Positions 47,247 through 55,548 of a DNA stretch of 64,000 bases are shown here, piece after piece (position 1 is the first letter of the stretch; each line of letters opens with the position of its first letter). The DNA is from Rhodocyclus tenuis (GTDB lineage: Bacteria > Pseudomonadota > Gammaproteobacteria > Burkholderiales > Rhodocyclaceae): NCBI RefSeq assembly GCF_014197755.1, contig NZ_JACIGE010000006.1:124001-188000 (forward strand), in the 5' to 3' direction. The notes beneath the pieces were generated by a model. It saw nothing but the letters and a program-made list of their open reading frames with translations, did no database searches and was not told where the DNA came from. The position numbers and the translations under genes are program-made.

Positions 47247-49160
47247 TCAGGAGATGAACTTGCCGCGCGGAGTATACGTCGTGTGCAGCAGTTCGTGCGC
47301 CTTGTGCCCGCCCGGCCCTTCCTTCAGGAATTCCTGATAGATCCTGGCGATCTGCGGGTTCTCGTGCGACTTCCGGACCTCGTAGCTGGCGTCCTCGCCG
47401 TAGATGGCGCGCGCGCGCGCGGCGCGGATTTCCGGGCTGGTCGGAATCGGCTGGCCGCCGCCACCGAGACAGCCGCCGGGGCAGGCCATCACCTCGATGA
47501 AGTGGCAGGTGCTGAACACGCCGCCCTGCTTGATGTCGTCCATCACCTTCCTGGCGTTGGCCGTGCCGTGCGCGACGCCGACGCGCAGCGTCGCACCGCG
47601 CAACCATTCGAAGTCGTCGAACAGGTGGCGGAGGAGATCGGGGACCGGGCCGACTTCAGGGATCGGCAGTTCGATCAGGCGCACGCCTTCGATGCCGCGT
47701 ACCGGAACGATGTTGGCGTTCTCGTAGAAGTCCTCGACCTTGCGCCCGGTAACCAGCTCGATCACGGTACGCAGCGCCGCTTCCATGACGCCGCCGGTGG
47801 CGCCGAAGATGACGCCGGAACCGGTCGGCGTTTCGAAGGGATCGTCGAAATCGCTCTGCGGCAGGTGCGGCAGGTCGATGCCGGCCTCGCGCACCATCTT
47901 CGCCAGCTCGCGTGCGGTCAGCGCGAAGTCGACGTCCTTGTGGCCGCTGTCAGCCATCTCCGGGCGGTCGCATTCGAACTTCTTGGCGGTACAGGGCATC
48001 AGCGCCACCGAAACGATGTCCTTGGCGTCGATGCCGTGCTGCTCGGCGTAGTAGGTCTTGATCACCGAGCCGAACATCTGCTGCGGGCTCTTCGCCGACG
48101 AGAGCAGGCCGAGCTGGTCGGGGTAGAAGTGCTCGATGTACTTGATCCAGCCCGGCGAGCAGCTGGTCAGCTGCGGCAGCCTGACTTCGGGGTCCTGGCG
48201 CACCAGCGCACCGTGCAGCCGCTGCAGCAGCTCGGTGCCTTCCTCGATGATCGTCAGGTCGGCCGAGAAATTGGTGTCGAACACCGCGTCGAAACCGATG
48301 CGCTTGATCGCCGTGTTCATCTCGAAAGTCAGCGCGGTGCCCGGCGGCAGACCGAAGCACTCGCCGATCGCCGCACGCGGCGACGGCGCCGTCTGGATGA
48401 CGACGTGCTTCGACGGGTCGTCGAGCATCGCCCAGATTTCGTCGGTCTGGTCGGCCTCACTGAGCGCGCCGGTCGGGCAGCGGTTGATGCACTGACCACA
48501 GCTGATGCAGACGACCGACGCCAGCGGCTTGTCGCCGAAGGTGGTGATGTGCGACTTGGCACCGCGACCTTCGATCGCCAGACAGCCGACGTCCTGCAGT
48601 TCGTTGCAGGTGCGCACGCAGCGGCGACAGAGCACGCACTTGTTCATGTCGCGCACGATCGACGCGCTGGTGTGGTCAATCGCGTGGCGCGGCGCTGCCG
48701 GCTGGCCGAAGCGGAAAGCATCGACGCCGTACTCGCGCGCCAGCGACTGCAGCTCGCAGTTGCGGTTGCGCGAGCAGGTGTTGCACTCGCCGTAGTGATT
48801 GGCGAGCAGCAGGTCAATGACGTGACGACGCGCCTTGCGCACCGACGGACTGCTGGTCACCACCTTCAAGCCCGGCGTCGCCGGATAGGTGCAGGCGGCG
48901 TGCAGGCCGCGCTGACCGACGATTTCGACGACGCAGACGCGGCAGTGGCCACCGGCACGCAGGTCCGGGTGGTTGCACAGGGTCGGAATGCGCAGGCCGG
49001 CGACGCTCGCCGCCTGCAGGATGGTGCTGCCCTCGGGGACGGCAACCGGAATGTCGTCGATGGTGAGATTGATCGGGTTGGCGACGGCTGCACCGGCGGC
49101 ATGCGCAGGGTCCTGCGCCTGACGGCACAGGCTGTCGACTTGGGCGGAGCTTTTGGGCAT
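47247..49160 (-). CDS. hydA: [FeFe]-hydrogenase catalytic subunit, NAD(P)H-linked (HndD/HydA type)
   Basis: This 637-residue catalytic subunit has four accessory FeS centres and the H-domain. N-terminal [2Fe-2S]: C62, C73, C76, C90. His-ligated cluster: H122, C126, C129, C135. Two ferredoxin-like [4Fe-4S] groups: C175-C178-C181 and C218-C221-C224-C228. H-domain: L1 LTSCSPGW (332-338), L2 VALMPCTAKK with C390, and L3 EVMACPGGCLGGGGQP with C560 and C564. Note the L1 motif reads CSP, not CCP. The absence of a signal peptide implies a cytoplasmic enzyme. The diaphorase gene is 41 bases upstream. The start at 49160 has AGGAAAAG before it. H2 evolution or uptake linked to NADH is predicted. Confidence 0.95.
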   Translation of the reverse strand: MPKSSAQVDSLCRQAQDPAHAAGAAVANPINLTIDDIPVAVPEGSTILQAASVAGLRIPTLCNHPDLRAGGHCRVCVVEIVGQRGLHAACTYPATPGLKVVTSSPSVRKARRHVIDLLLANHYGECNTCSRNRNCELQSLAREYGVDAFRFGQPAAPRHAIDHTSASIVRDMNKCVLCRRCVRTCNELQDVGCLAIEGRGAKSHITTFGDKPLASVVCISCGQCINRCPTGALSEADQTDEIWAMLDDPSKHVVIQTAPSPRAAIGECFGLPPGTALTFEMNTAIKRIGFDAVFDTNFSADLTIIEEGTELLQRLHGALVRQDPEVRLPQLTSCSPGWIKYIEHFYPDQLGLLSSAKSPQQMFGSVIKTYYAEQHGIDAKDIVSVALMPCTAKKFECDRPEMADSGHKDVDFALTARELAKMVREAGIDLPHLPQSDFDDPFETPTGSGVIFGATGGVMEAALRTVIELVTGRKVEDFYENANIVPVRGIEGVRLIELPIPEVGPVPDLLRHLFDDFEWLRGATLRVGVAHGTANARKVMDDIKQGGVFSTCHFIEVMACPGGCLGGGGQPIPTSPEIRAARARAIYGEDASYEVRKSHENPQIARIYQEFLKEGPGGHKAHELLHTTYTPRGKFIS

Positions 49161-49201
49161 TTTTCTTTTCCTAGCGGGAAGCACGGCGTCTGCGTGCCGG
49201 A

Positions 49202-50902
49202 TCAGTGGCTCGCCGCAATGGGGCGCGCCATGATCTCGTCCTTGAAATGTTCGTTGACCGCCAGCAGCACCTTCGGACTCGATTGTCCGAGGCCGCACTT
49301 GGAGGCCACCTGGATCGTCTTCGACAGGCTGATCAGCTCGTTCAGATGGCGCGACGAGCAACGGCCGCCGAGCAGCGTGCGCACGCCTTCGAGCAGCTTG
49401 ACGTTGCCGTCGCGGCAGGGCGTGCATTGGCCGCAGGACTCCTCGACGAAGAACTCGAGATAGTTCTCGGCAACTTCGAGCAGGTCGCGCTGCGCGCCAT
49501 AGACGATCACCGAACCGCCCATGCCGAGATCCTCGTAGGCCAGCTTGCGGTTGAATTCGCTGGCCGGCAGCAGCGCACCGGAGTAACCGCCGACCTGCAC
49601 CGCCTTGGCATCCTCACCGCCGACCAGATCAAGCAGCTCATTCACCGTCGTTCCCCAGGGCAACTCGTACACGCCTGGCCGGCTGCAGTCGCCGGAAACG
49701 CTGAACAGTTTGAAACCCTTGGAACGCTCGGTACCGATGCTGGCAAACCACTTGGCGCCGCGGTCGAGGATGACGCTGACCGAGGCCAGCGTCTCGACGT
49801 TGTTCACCACCGTCGGCTTGCCATGAAAGCCCGAAACGACGGGATACGGCGGCCGGTTGCGCGGCTCGCCGCGGTGCCCTTCGAGCGACTCGATCAGCGC
49901 CGTTTCCTCACCGCAGACGTAGGCGCCGGCGCCCATGTGGATGCGGATGTCGAAATCGAAGCCTTCCTTGCCGAAAATCGCGCTACCCAACTGCTTCTCG
50001 GTACGCCGCCCGCGCAGGATTTCCTCGAGCAGCATCTTGATGTAGGTGTATTCGGCGCGCAGATAGACGATGCCTTCGCGCGCGCCGACCGCGTAGGCGG
50101 CGATGGTCATGCCTTCGAACAGCAGGTTGGCGTACTGCGTCAGGATGATGCGGTCCTTGAAGGTGCCGGGCTCGCCTTCGTCGGCGTTGCAGATGATGTA
50201 CTTGACGTCGCTCGCCGCCTCGGCGGCCAGCTTCCATTTGACGCCGGTCGGGAAACCGGCGCCGCCACGACCGCGGATGCCGGAGGCGATTACCTCGTTG
50301 ATCAGCTCTGATGGACTCATCGCCAGCGCCTTCTTCAAGCCGGCGTCGTCCTGGTGTTCGGTGTAGGTCAGCTCGTTGGTGAAGGTCGAACCGACGCGGC
50401 TGGTCGCCGGGCGGCGCGAACGCAGGCCCTCGCGACATTCCTCGAGGATCAGGTGCACGCGCTGCGGCGTCAGGCTCGAGTAGATCTCGTTGTTCACCAG
50501 CATTGCCGGCGCGTGGTAGTTCATGCCGATGCAGCTGGTCCAGCCGAGCGTGAACATGCCGTCGGGCGTCGTTTCGCCGAACTTGATGCCGAGATCGTTC
50601 TCCAGCTGCCGGGCAATGACCTTGGCGCCCTTCATGATCGACGACATGTCGCGGCTCAGCCGGATGATGAACTTGCCCTTCGGCTTGGTATTGAAGAAGT
50701 GATAGAAGGTGGCGACGCTATAGACCTGCGCCGCGTGCACGCCGAGCAGGTCGCCGACGTACTGCATGGCGAATTCCGAGACGTAGCTGTATTCGTCCTG
50801 GATCGCGCGGAGAATCGGGATCAGCGCCGAGCGCTGGTTGTCATGCTTTTTTGCCAAGCGGGAGACGAACTCCCGGACCTTTTCCTGTTCGGTCAACAAC
50901 AT
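49202..50902 (-). CDS. HoxF-like diaphorase subunit: NuoE-like domain fused to NuoF
   Basis: This 566-residue NADH-oxidising subunit pairs with the [FeFe]-hydrogenase. Residues 1-160 resemble NuoE (thioredoxin-like fold), but the [2Fe-2S] ligand set is degenerate: S83 and S88 stand where two Cys are expected, C124 remains and N128 replaces the fourth. Residues about 175-566 are NuoF: FMN/NADH-binding SGIRGRGGAGFPTG (208-220), CNADEGEPGTFKD, GAGAYVCGEETALIESLEG, and the [4Fe-4S] ligands ESCGQCTPCRDG near 488-494 plus a Cys near the C-terminus (ASKCGLGQ). There is no HndC-like ferredoxin extension. The same fusion occurs in HoxF of NAD-reducing [NiFe]-hydrogenases. It is the first gene of the island, start ATG at 50902. 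Confidence 0.9.
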   Translation of the reverse strand: MLLTEQEKVREFVSRLAKKHDNQRSALIPILRAIQDEYSYVSEFAMQYVGDLLGVHAAQVYSVATFYHFFNTKPKGKFIIRLSRDMSSIMKGAKVIARQLENDLGIKFGETTPDGMFTLGWTSCIGMNYHAPAMLVNNEIYSSLTPQRVHLILEECREGLRSRRPATSRVGSTFTNELTYTEHQDDAGLKKALAMSPSELINEVIASGIRGRGGAGFPTGVKWKLAAEAASDVKYIICNADEGEPGTFKDRIILTQYANLLFEGMTIAAYAVGAREGIVYLRAEYTYIKMLLEEILRGRRTEKQLGSAIFGKEGFDFDIRIHMGAGAYVCGEETALIESLEGHRGEPRNRPPYPVVSGFHGKPTVVNNVETLASVSVILDRGAKWFASIGTERSKGFKLFSVSGDCSRPGVYELPWGTTVNELLDLVGGEDAKAVQVGGYSGALLPASEFNRKLAYEDLGMGGSVIVYGAQRDLLEVAENYLEFFVEESCGQCTPCRDGNVKLLEGVRTLLGGRCSSRHLNELISLSKTIQVASKCGLGQSSPKVLLAVNEHFKDEIMARPIAASH

Positions 50903-51424
50903 GCGTGTTTGCCCTCATCGCGCCCGTTGCTGCACGCCTGATTCTTCTTCTTGAACGCGTGCGCACGAGCTTTGTGAATGCTGCAAAGGAGACGACTTTC
51001 CGGCGAAAGTGCCTGCAAGATGGCACTGGCGCTGCGTGCGAAGAGCAAAAACCATACCGCGAACGTGGTAATGGCATGGTCCTGACCAGGAGGGCACTGC
51101 CAGATCCGGCAACGGCCTTTCCCGGCGATGGAAAACAGCGCTGCTTTTGCCGCTGCCGATGACGCATCAAGAGTAATGGCGGGAAAGCCGGCGAAGCGCT
51201 GCGCGCCGGTGGCCAATGCCCGGGCATGGCCGGTGGAGCGGCGGATGGCCTGCTCCTGGCGCCCGGGCAAGATGACATGCGACATTCAATCGACAACAAA
51301 GCCGACAGAAGCCGTGGAATTTGTCGTGAAAGCGACAGCGGTACTGCGCGGCGCCCGCCTGGCGCCGCGCAGTACCGCCAGCGACGAAAGAAACGCCGGC
51401 CGGCGGCCGCCGCGCCGCCTTCGC
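50903..51424. other. 522-base interval upstream of the hydrogenase island
   Basis: No convincing gene is visible here. It must hold the promoter of the hydrogenase operon (minus strand), yet I find no near-consensus sigma-70 pair, FNR-type TTGAT-N4-ATCAA site or sigma-54 site on the correct strand. Its main structure is an 18-bp perfect hairpin (51338-51378) close to the end of the ABC permease gene. Confidence 0.5.
51338..51378. other. 18-bp perfect inverted repeat after the ABC permease gene
   Basis: Left arm GCGGTACTGCGCGGCGCC (51338-51355) and its exact reverse complement (51361-51378) flank the loop CGCCT. On the minus strand it lies 46 bases beyond the permease stop. No T-run follows, so standard intrinsic termination is not supported. 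It is the longest perfect hairpin I found in the window. Confidence 0.8.
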
Positions 51425-54001
51425 TCAGACGCCAGCGCGCAGCGCCAGCATCGGCGGTGTGCGCAGCAGGCGCGACGCGGCCAGCCAGCCGGCGGCGCTG
51501 ACCAGCAGCGCGCCGCCAGCGGTCGCCAGCAGCGGCAGCCAGGGATCGAGCGGCAGCGCAACGCGGAACACCTTGTCGGCGAGCACCTGACCGATGGCCA
51601 TCGCGCCGGCGCTGGCGATCAGCCCGGCGAGACCGCCGATCGCCGCGTATTCGCCGAGCAGCGCCGCGGACAGCTGCGCCCGGCGCGCGCCGAGCGCACG
51701 CAACAGCGCCAGTTCGTAGCGCCGCTCGTCGATTGCCGAGACCAGCGCCGCCCAGAGCACGACCAGCCCGGCGGCGAGCGTGAACAGGAAGACGAACTCG
51801 ATGGCGCCGGCGACCAGATCGAGGATCGACTGCAGCTGGCGCAGAATCGCGCCGACGTCAATCACCGTCAGGTTGGGAAACTCGCCGACCAGCCGGTTGA
51901 CGAAAGCCGCGTCGCCCGGCGGCAGGTAGAAAGCGGTGATCCAGCTCGCCGGGTACGGCTCGAGTACGCCCGAAGGCGCCAGCACGAAGAAATTGACGCG
52001 CATCGAATCCCAGTCGAGCTTGCGCAGCGCGATCACTTCGACGCTCAGCGCCTCGCCGGCGACGTCGAAAACGAGCTTGTCGCCGAGCGCCAGGCCGAGC
52101 GTCTTGGCCAACCCGGCCTCGACCGAGACGACGCCACGGCCGCGATCGGCATCGGCAAACCAGCGGCCGGCAGCAAGCGTGTTGCCGGCCGGCGGCGCAT
52201 CGCGCCAGGAAAGATTGAACTCGCGGTCGATCAGCCGGCGCGCCTGCTCGTCGACAAAGCTGTCGGCGCTGACCGCACGCTCGTTGATCTGCGTCAGGCG
52301 GCCACGCACCATCGGCGCAAGCTCGGGCCGGTAACCTGCGGCAGCGAAGAAATCGCGTACCGGCGCCAGCTGTTCCGGCTGGATGTTGATGACGAAGCGG
52401 TTGGGCGCGTCGGGCGGTGCCGAGCCGCGCCAGGCAGCGATCAGGTCGCCGCGGATGGCGGTAAGCAACAGGAGCGCCATCAGGCCGATCGCCAGCGCGC
52501 TGATCTGCACGACGCTGCCGGCGGCACGACGCTCCAGACCAGCGACACCATGCCGCCAGCCGTGGTTGTTGCCGGCGCGCGCCGGCCAGCGCCGCACCAG
52601 CGCGGCGGCCGCGCGTACCGCCAGACGCGCGACCAGTGCAAAGGCGGCGAGCGCGACGGCAAAGCCACCGACCACCCACAGGCCGAGACGCAGGTCGCCG
52701 GCGATCCACAGCATCAGCCCGGCCAGCGCCGCCGCGCCAACGACGAAGCCGCCGATCTGGCCGGCGCCCGGCGGGCCGAGTTCGCGGCGTAACACGCGCA
52801 GCGTCGGCACCTGCCGCAGCTGCAGCAGCGGCGGCGCGGCAAAGGCGAAGAGCAGCACCAGCCCGACGGCGAAACCCTGCGCAGCCGGTCGCCAGCCCGG
52901 TTGCGGCAAGGGCGTCGTCACCAGCTGCGCGATGACGCCGTGCAGCACGAAATGCGCGGCGTAACCGAGCGCGCAGCCAGCCGCCGAGGCCGCCAGACCG
53001 AGCAGCAGGAACTGGCCGCCGTAGAGGCGCAGCAGCGCGCCCTGCGTCGCGCCGAGGCAGCGCATCACCGCGCAGGCATCGAGATGGCGCTGCACGAAGC
53101 GGCGCGCGGCAAGCGCGACGGCAACGGCGGCGACGATGGCGGTGAGCAGCGCGGCGAGGCCGAGGAAGCTGCCGGCGCGGTCGAGCGCCGCGCGGATTTC
53201 CGGGCGCGCGCCCTGCGTGTCCTCGAAACGCTGGCCGCGTTCGAGCAGCGGCGCCACCGTCGCGCGGAAGCCTGCGAGCGCCGCCTCGTCGCCGGCGAGC
53301 AGCAGGCGCCAGCCGATGCGCGCGCCGGGCTGGACGAGGCCGGTGGCGTCGAGGTCGGCGAGGTTCATCAGCAGGCGCGGCGCCACCGAGAAGAAGCTGA
53401 CGCCGCGATCAGGTTCCTGCGTCAGGATGGCGCCGACGACGAGCGTGCTGCGGCCGACGGCGATGCGTTCGCCGGGGGCGGCGGCGAGCGCCACCGCCAG
53501 CCGTTCGTCGAGCCAGACGCTGCCTGGCGGCGGCCCGCCGACGACCGGCGCGTCGGGCGCATTGAGCGCCGGCGCGGTACGCAGGCTGCCGCGCAAGGGA
53601 TAGCCGACGCTCACCGCCTTGATGTCGGCCAGACTCGAATGCGCTTCGCCAGCGGCGCGCGTGACCATGCTCGGAAAGACCAGCGTCTGCGCGCTGCGCA
53701 GGCCGTCGCGCTCACTGGCGGCGACGATGTCGGCCGCCGGCGGATGATCGGAAACCAGCAGCAGATCGGCGGCGAGCAGCTGCCGCGCCTCACCTTCGAG
53801 CGCCAGACGCACGCGGTCGGCAGAGAAACCGACCGCCGACAGCGCGGCGACGGCGATGGCCAGCGCCAGTGCCAGCAAGCGCAGCTCGCCGCCGCGCGCG
53901 TCGCGCCACACCATGCGCCAGGCCAGGCGCAGCGAGTTCGCCGCTGCCGGCGAGCGCCCTGCCGAAGCTGCCGCCGCGCTCACCACCGCGTTGCCCCACA
54001 T
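51425..54001 (-). CDS. ABC transporter permease of the YbbP/FtsX (MacB-like) type
   Basis: This large (about 858 residues from the ATG at 54001) inner-membrane protein has two FtsX-type halves. An N-terminal helix LRLLALALAIAVAALSAVGF is followed by a periplasmic domain, then helix clusters near the middle (AALLTAIVAAVAVALAARRF; QFLLLGLAASAAGCALGYAAHF). A second periplasmic domain ends with three helices at the C-terminus. This is the layout of YbbP, whose ATPase YbbA is normally encoded just upstream; here none is adjacent. Starts at TTG 54037, ATG 54001 and GTG 53983 are all possible. The GTG overlaps the stop of a 12-codon open frame (54018-53980) that has the better Shine-Dalgarno (GGGAG). 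Substrate unknown; envelope lipid or lipoprotein handling is plausible. Confidence 0.8.
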   Translation of the reverse strand: MWGNAVVSAAAASAGRSPAAANSLRLAWRMVWRDARGGELRLLALALAIAVAALSAVGFSADRVRLALEGEARQLLAADLLLVSDHPPAADIVAASERDGLRSAQTLVFPSMVTRAAGEAHSSLADIKAVSVGYPLRGSLRTAPALNAPDAPVVGGPPPGSVWLDERLAVALAAAPGERIAVGRSTLVVGAILTQEPDRGVSFFSVAPRLLMNLADLDATGLVQPGARIGWRLLLAGDEAALAGFRATVAPLLERGQRFEDTQGARPEIRAALDRAGSFLGLAALLTAIVAAVAVALAARRFVQRHLDACAVMRCLGATQGALLRLYGGQFLLLGLAASAAGCALGYAAHFVLHGVIAQLVTTPLPQPGWRPAAQGFAVGLVLLFAFAAPPLLQLRQVPTLRVLRRELGPPGAGQIGGFVVGAAALAGLMLWIAGDLRLGLWVVGGFAVALAAFALVARLAVRAAAALVRRWPARAGNNHGWRHGVAGLERRAAGSVVQISALAIGLMALLLLTAIRGDLIAAWRGSAPPDAPNRFVINIQPEQLAPVRDFFAAAGYRPELAPMVRGRLTQINERAVSADSFVDEQARRLIDREFNLSWRDAPPAGNTLAAGRWFADADRGRGVVSVEAGLAKTLGLALGDKLVFDVAGEALSVEVIALRKLDWDSMRVNFFVLAPSGVLEPYPASWITAFYLPPGDAAFVNRLVGEFPNLTVIDVGAILRQLQSILDLVAGAIEFVFLFTLAAGLVVLWAALVSAIDERRYELALLRALGARRAQLSAALLGEYAAIGGLAGLIASAGAMAIGQVLADKVFRVALPLDPWLPLLATAGGALLVSAAGWLAASRLLRTPPMLALRAGV

Positions 54002-54181
54002 ACCACGCGAAAACTCATGCCGTCTCCCAAGCTGCAACTGACCATTCCGGGCTGAAGAGTTCGCCCGCTATCGTTCGGACCGGCCGGGGCCGCAAACGAT
54101 CCATCAAGCGCCAAACAAGACAGCCAAGGACAGCGCAGGCGCCAGACTCGCAGCGGGCGTTCCGTCGTCAGCGCGCGCCGC

Positions 54182-55546
54182 TCAGTCGAGATCGCGCAAG
54201 CGCGCCACGGCTTCCTCGACGCGCGCGACGGCGATCGTCTCCATTCCCTCGATCGGCTGCTTCGGCGCGTTCGCCGCCGGAATCAGTGCGCGCGTGAAGC
54301 CGAGCTTGGCCGCTTCGCGCAAGCGCTCCTGACCGCGCGGCGCCGGGCGGATTTCGCCGGTCAGGCCGATTTCGCCGAAGACGACGAGCTTCTGCGGCAG
54401 CGGCCGGTTGGCGAGCGAGGAGACGATCGCCAGCGTCACCGCGAGGTCAGCCGCCGGTTCGATGATGCGCACGCCGCCGACGGCATTGACGAAAACGTCC
54501 TGGTCGAAGCAGACGACGCCGGCGTGGCGGTGCAGCACGGCGAGCAGCATGGCCAGACGCTGCGCGTCGAGACCGACGGTAAGCCGGCGCGGATTGCCGT
54601 GCGCCGGGTCGACCAGCGCCTGGATTTCGACGAGCAAGGGGCGTGTTCCCTCCTGCGCGACGAGCACCGCAGCACCCGGTGCCGCCTGCGAGCGCGACGG
54701 CAGGAACAGCGCCGACGGGTTGGAAACGCCCTTCAGCCCGCGCTCGGTCATGGCGAAGACGCCGATCTCGTTGACCGCACCGAAACGGTTCTTCACCGCG
54801 CGAATGAGGCGGAAAGCCGAGTGCGTGTCGCCCTCGAAATAGAGCACGGTGTCGACGATGTGTTCGAGCACGCGCGGCCCGGCGAGCGCACCTTCCTTGG
54901 TGACATGGCCGACGAGCAGGATGCTGATGCCGGTCTGTTTGGCCAGCCGGGTGAGCTGCGCCGCGCACTCGCGCACCTGCGCCACCGACCCCGGCGCCGA
55001 GGCGAGCGCGTCGCTCCACAGGGTCTGGATCGAGTCGATCACCGCCACGTCGGGGCGCTCGCGCGCCAGCACGGCGAGGATCTGTTCGAGGTTGATCTCG
55101 GCGAACAAGGGCAGCGCGCGCGTTTCCAGCGCCAGCCGGCGTGCGCGCATCGCCACCTGCTCGCCCGACTCCTCGCCCGACACATAAAGCACACGCCGCG
55201 TCGCCGACAGGCCGGCGAGCGCCTGCAGCAGCAGCGTGCTCTTGCCGATGCCGGGGTCGCCACCGATCAGCGTGACGCCACCGGCGACCAGACCGCCGCC
55301 GAGCGCGCGGTCGAATTCGCCGACGCCGGTCGGCACGCGGTCGGCCTCGCGCGCCTCGATGTCAGCGAGCACACGCGGCGCCGACGTTGGCGCCAGACCG
55401 GCAAAGCGCGGCGCACCGGGGCCGCTGCCGACGGCACGCGTCTCGGTCAGCGTGTTCCACGCGCCGCAGCCGGGGCACTGGCCCTGCCACTTCGGCGACG
55501 TGGCGCCGCACTCGCCGCAGCTATAGACGGTCTTGTCGCGCGCCAC
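54182..55546 (-). CDS. radA: DNA repair protein RadA (Sms)
   Basis: This 454-residue RecA-like branch-migration protein has an N-terminal zinc finger YSCGECGATSPKWQGQCPGCGAWNT (CX2C...CX2C). The ATPase has Walker A GGDPGIGKSTLLLQ (about residues 96-109), the RadA-specific KNRFGAVNEIGVF motif, and a C-terminal Lon-protease-like domain (VFVNAVGGVRIIEPAADLAV...GEIGLTGEIRP). It processes recombination intermediates. Start: GTG at 55546, which gives VARDKTVYSC close to other RadA N-termini and sits two bases after the alr stop; the longer frame is a read-through of alr sequence in another frame. Co-transcription with alr is likely, an arrangement seen in other Betaproteobacteria. Confidence 0.95.
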   Translation of the reverse strand: MARDKTVYSCGECGATSPKWQGQCPGCGAWNTLTETRAVGSGPGAPRFAGLAPTSAPRVLADIEAREADRVPTGVGEFDRALGGGLVAGGVTLIGGDPGIGKSTLLLQALAGLSATRRVLYVSGEESGEQVAMRARRLALETRALPLFAEINLEQILAVLARERPDVAVIDSIQTLWSDALASAPGSVAQVRECAAQLTRLAKQTGISILLVGHVTKEGALAGPRVLEHIVDTVLYFEGDTHSAFRLIRAVKNRFGAVNEIGVFAMTERGLKGVSNPSALFLPSRSQAAPGAAVLVAQEGTRPLLVEIQALVDPAHGNPRRLTVGLDAQRLAMLLAVLHRHAGVVCFDQDVFVNAVGGVRIIEPAADLAVTLAIVSSLANRPLPQKLVVFGEIGLTGEIRPAPRGQERLREAAKLGFTRALIPAANAPKQPIEGMETIAVARVEEAVARLRDLD

Positions 55547-55548
55547 GC

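Noticed and set aside
47235-49463. 742-codon plus-strand frame opposite the hydrogenase catalytic subunit
   Set aside because: Antisense to the [FeFe]-hydrogenase, no ribosome-binding site and no known motif; explained by codon bias in the real gene.
51021-51036. Sigma-54-like site TGGCAC-N5-cTGC on the plus strand upstream of the hydrogenase island
   Set aside because: It matches the consensus fairly well but points away from the hydrogenase operon, and no plus-strand gene lies downstream. Probably chance in GC-rich DNA.
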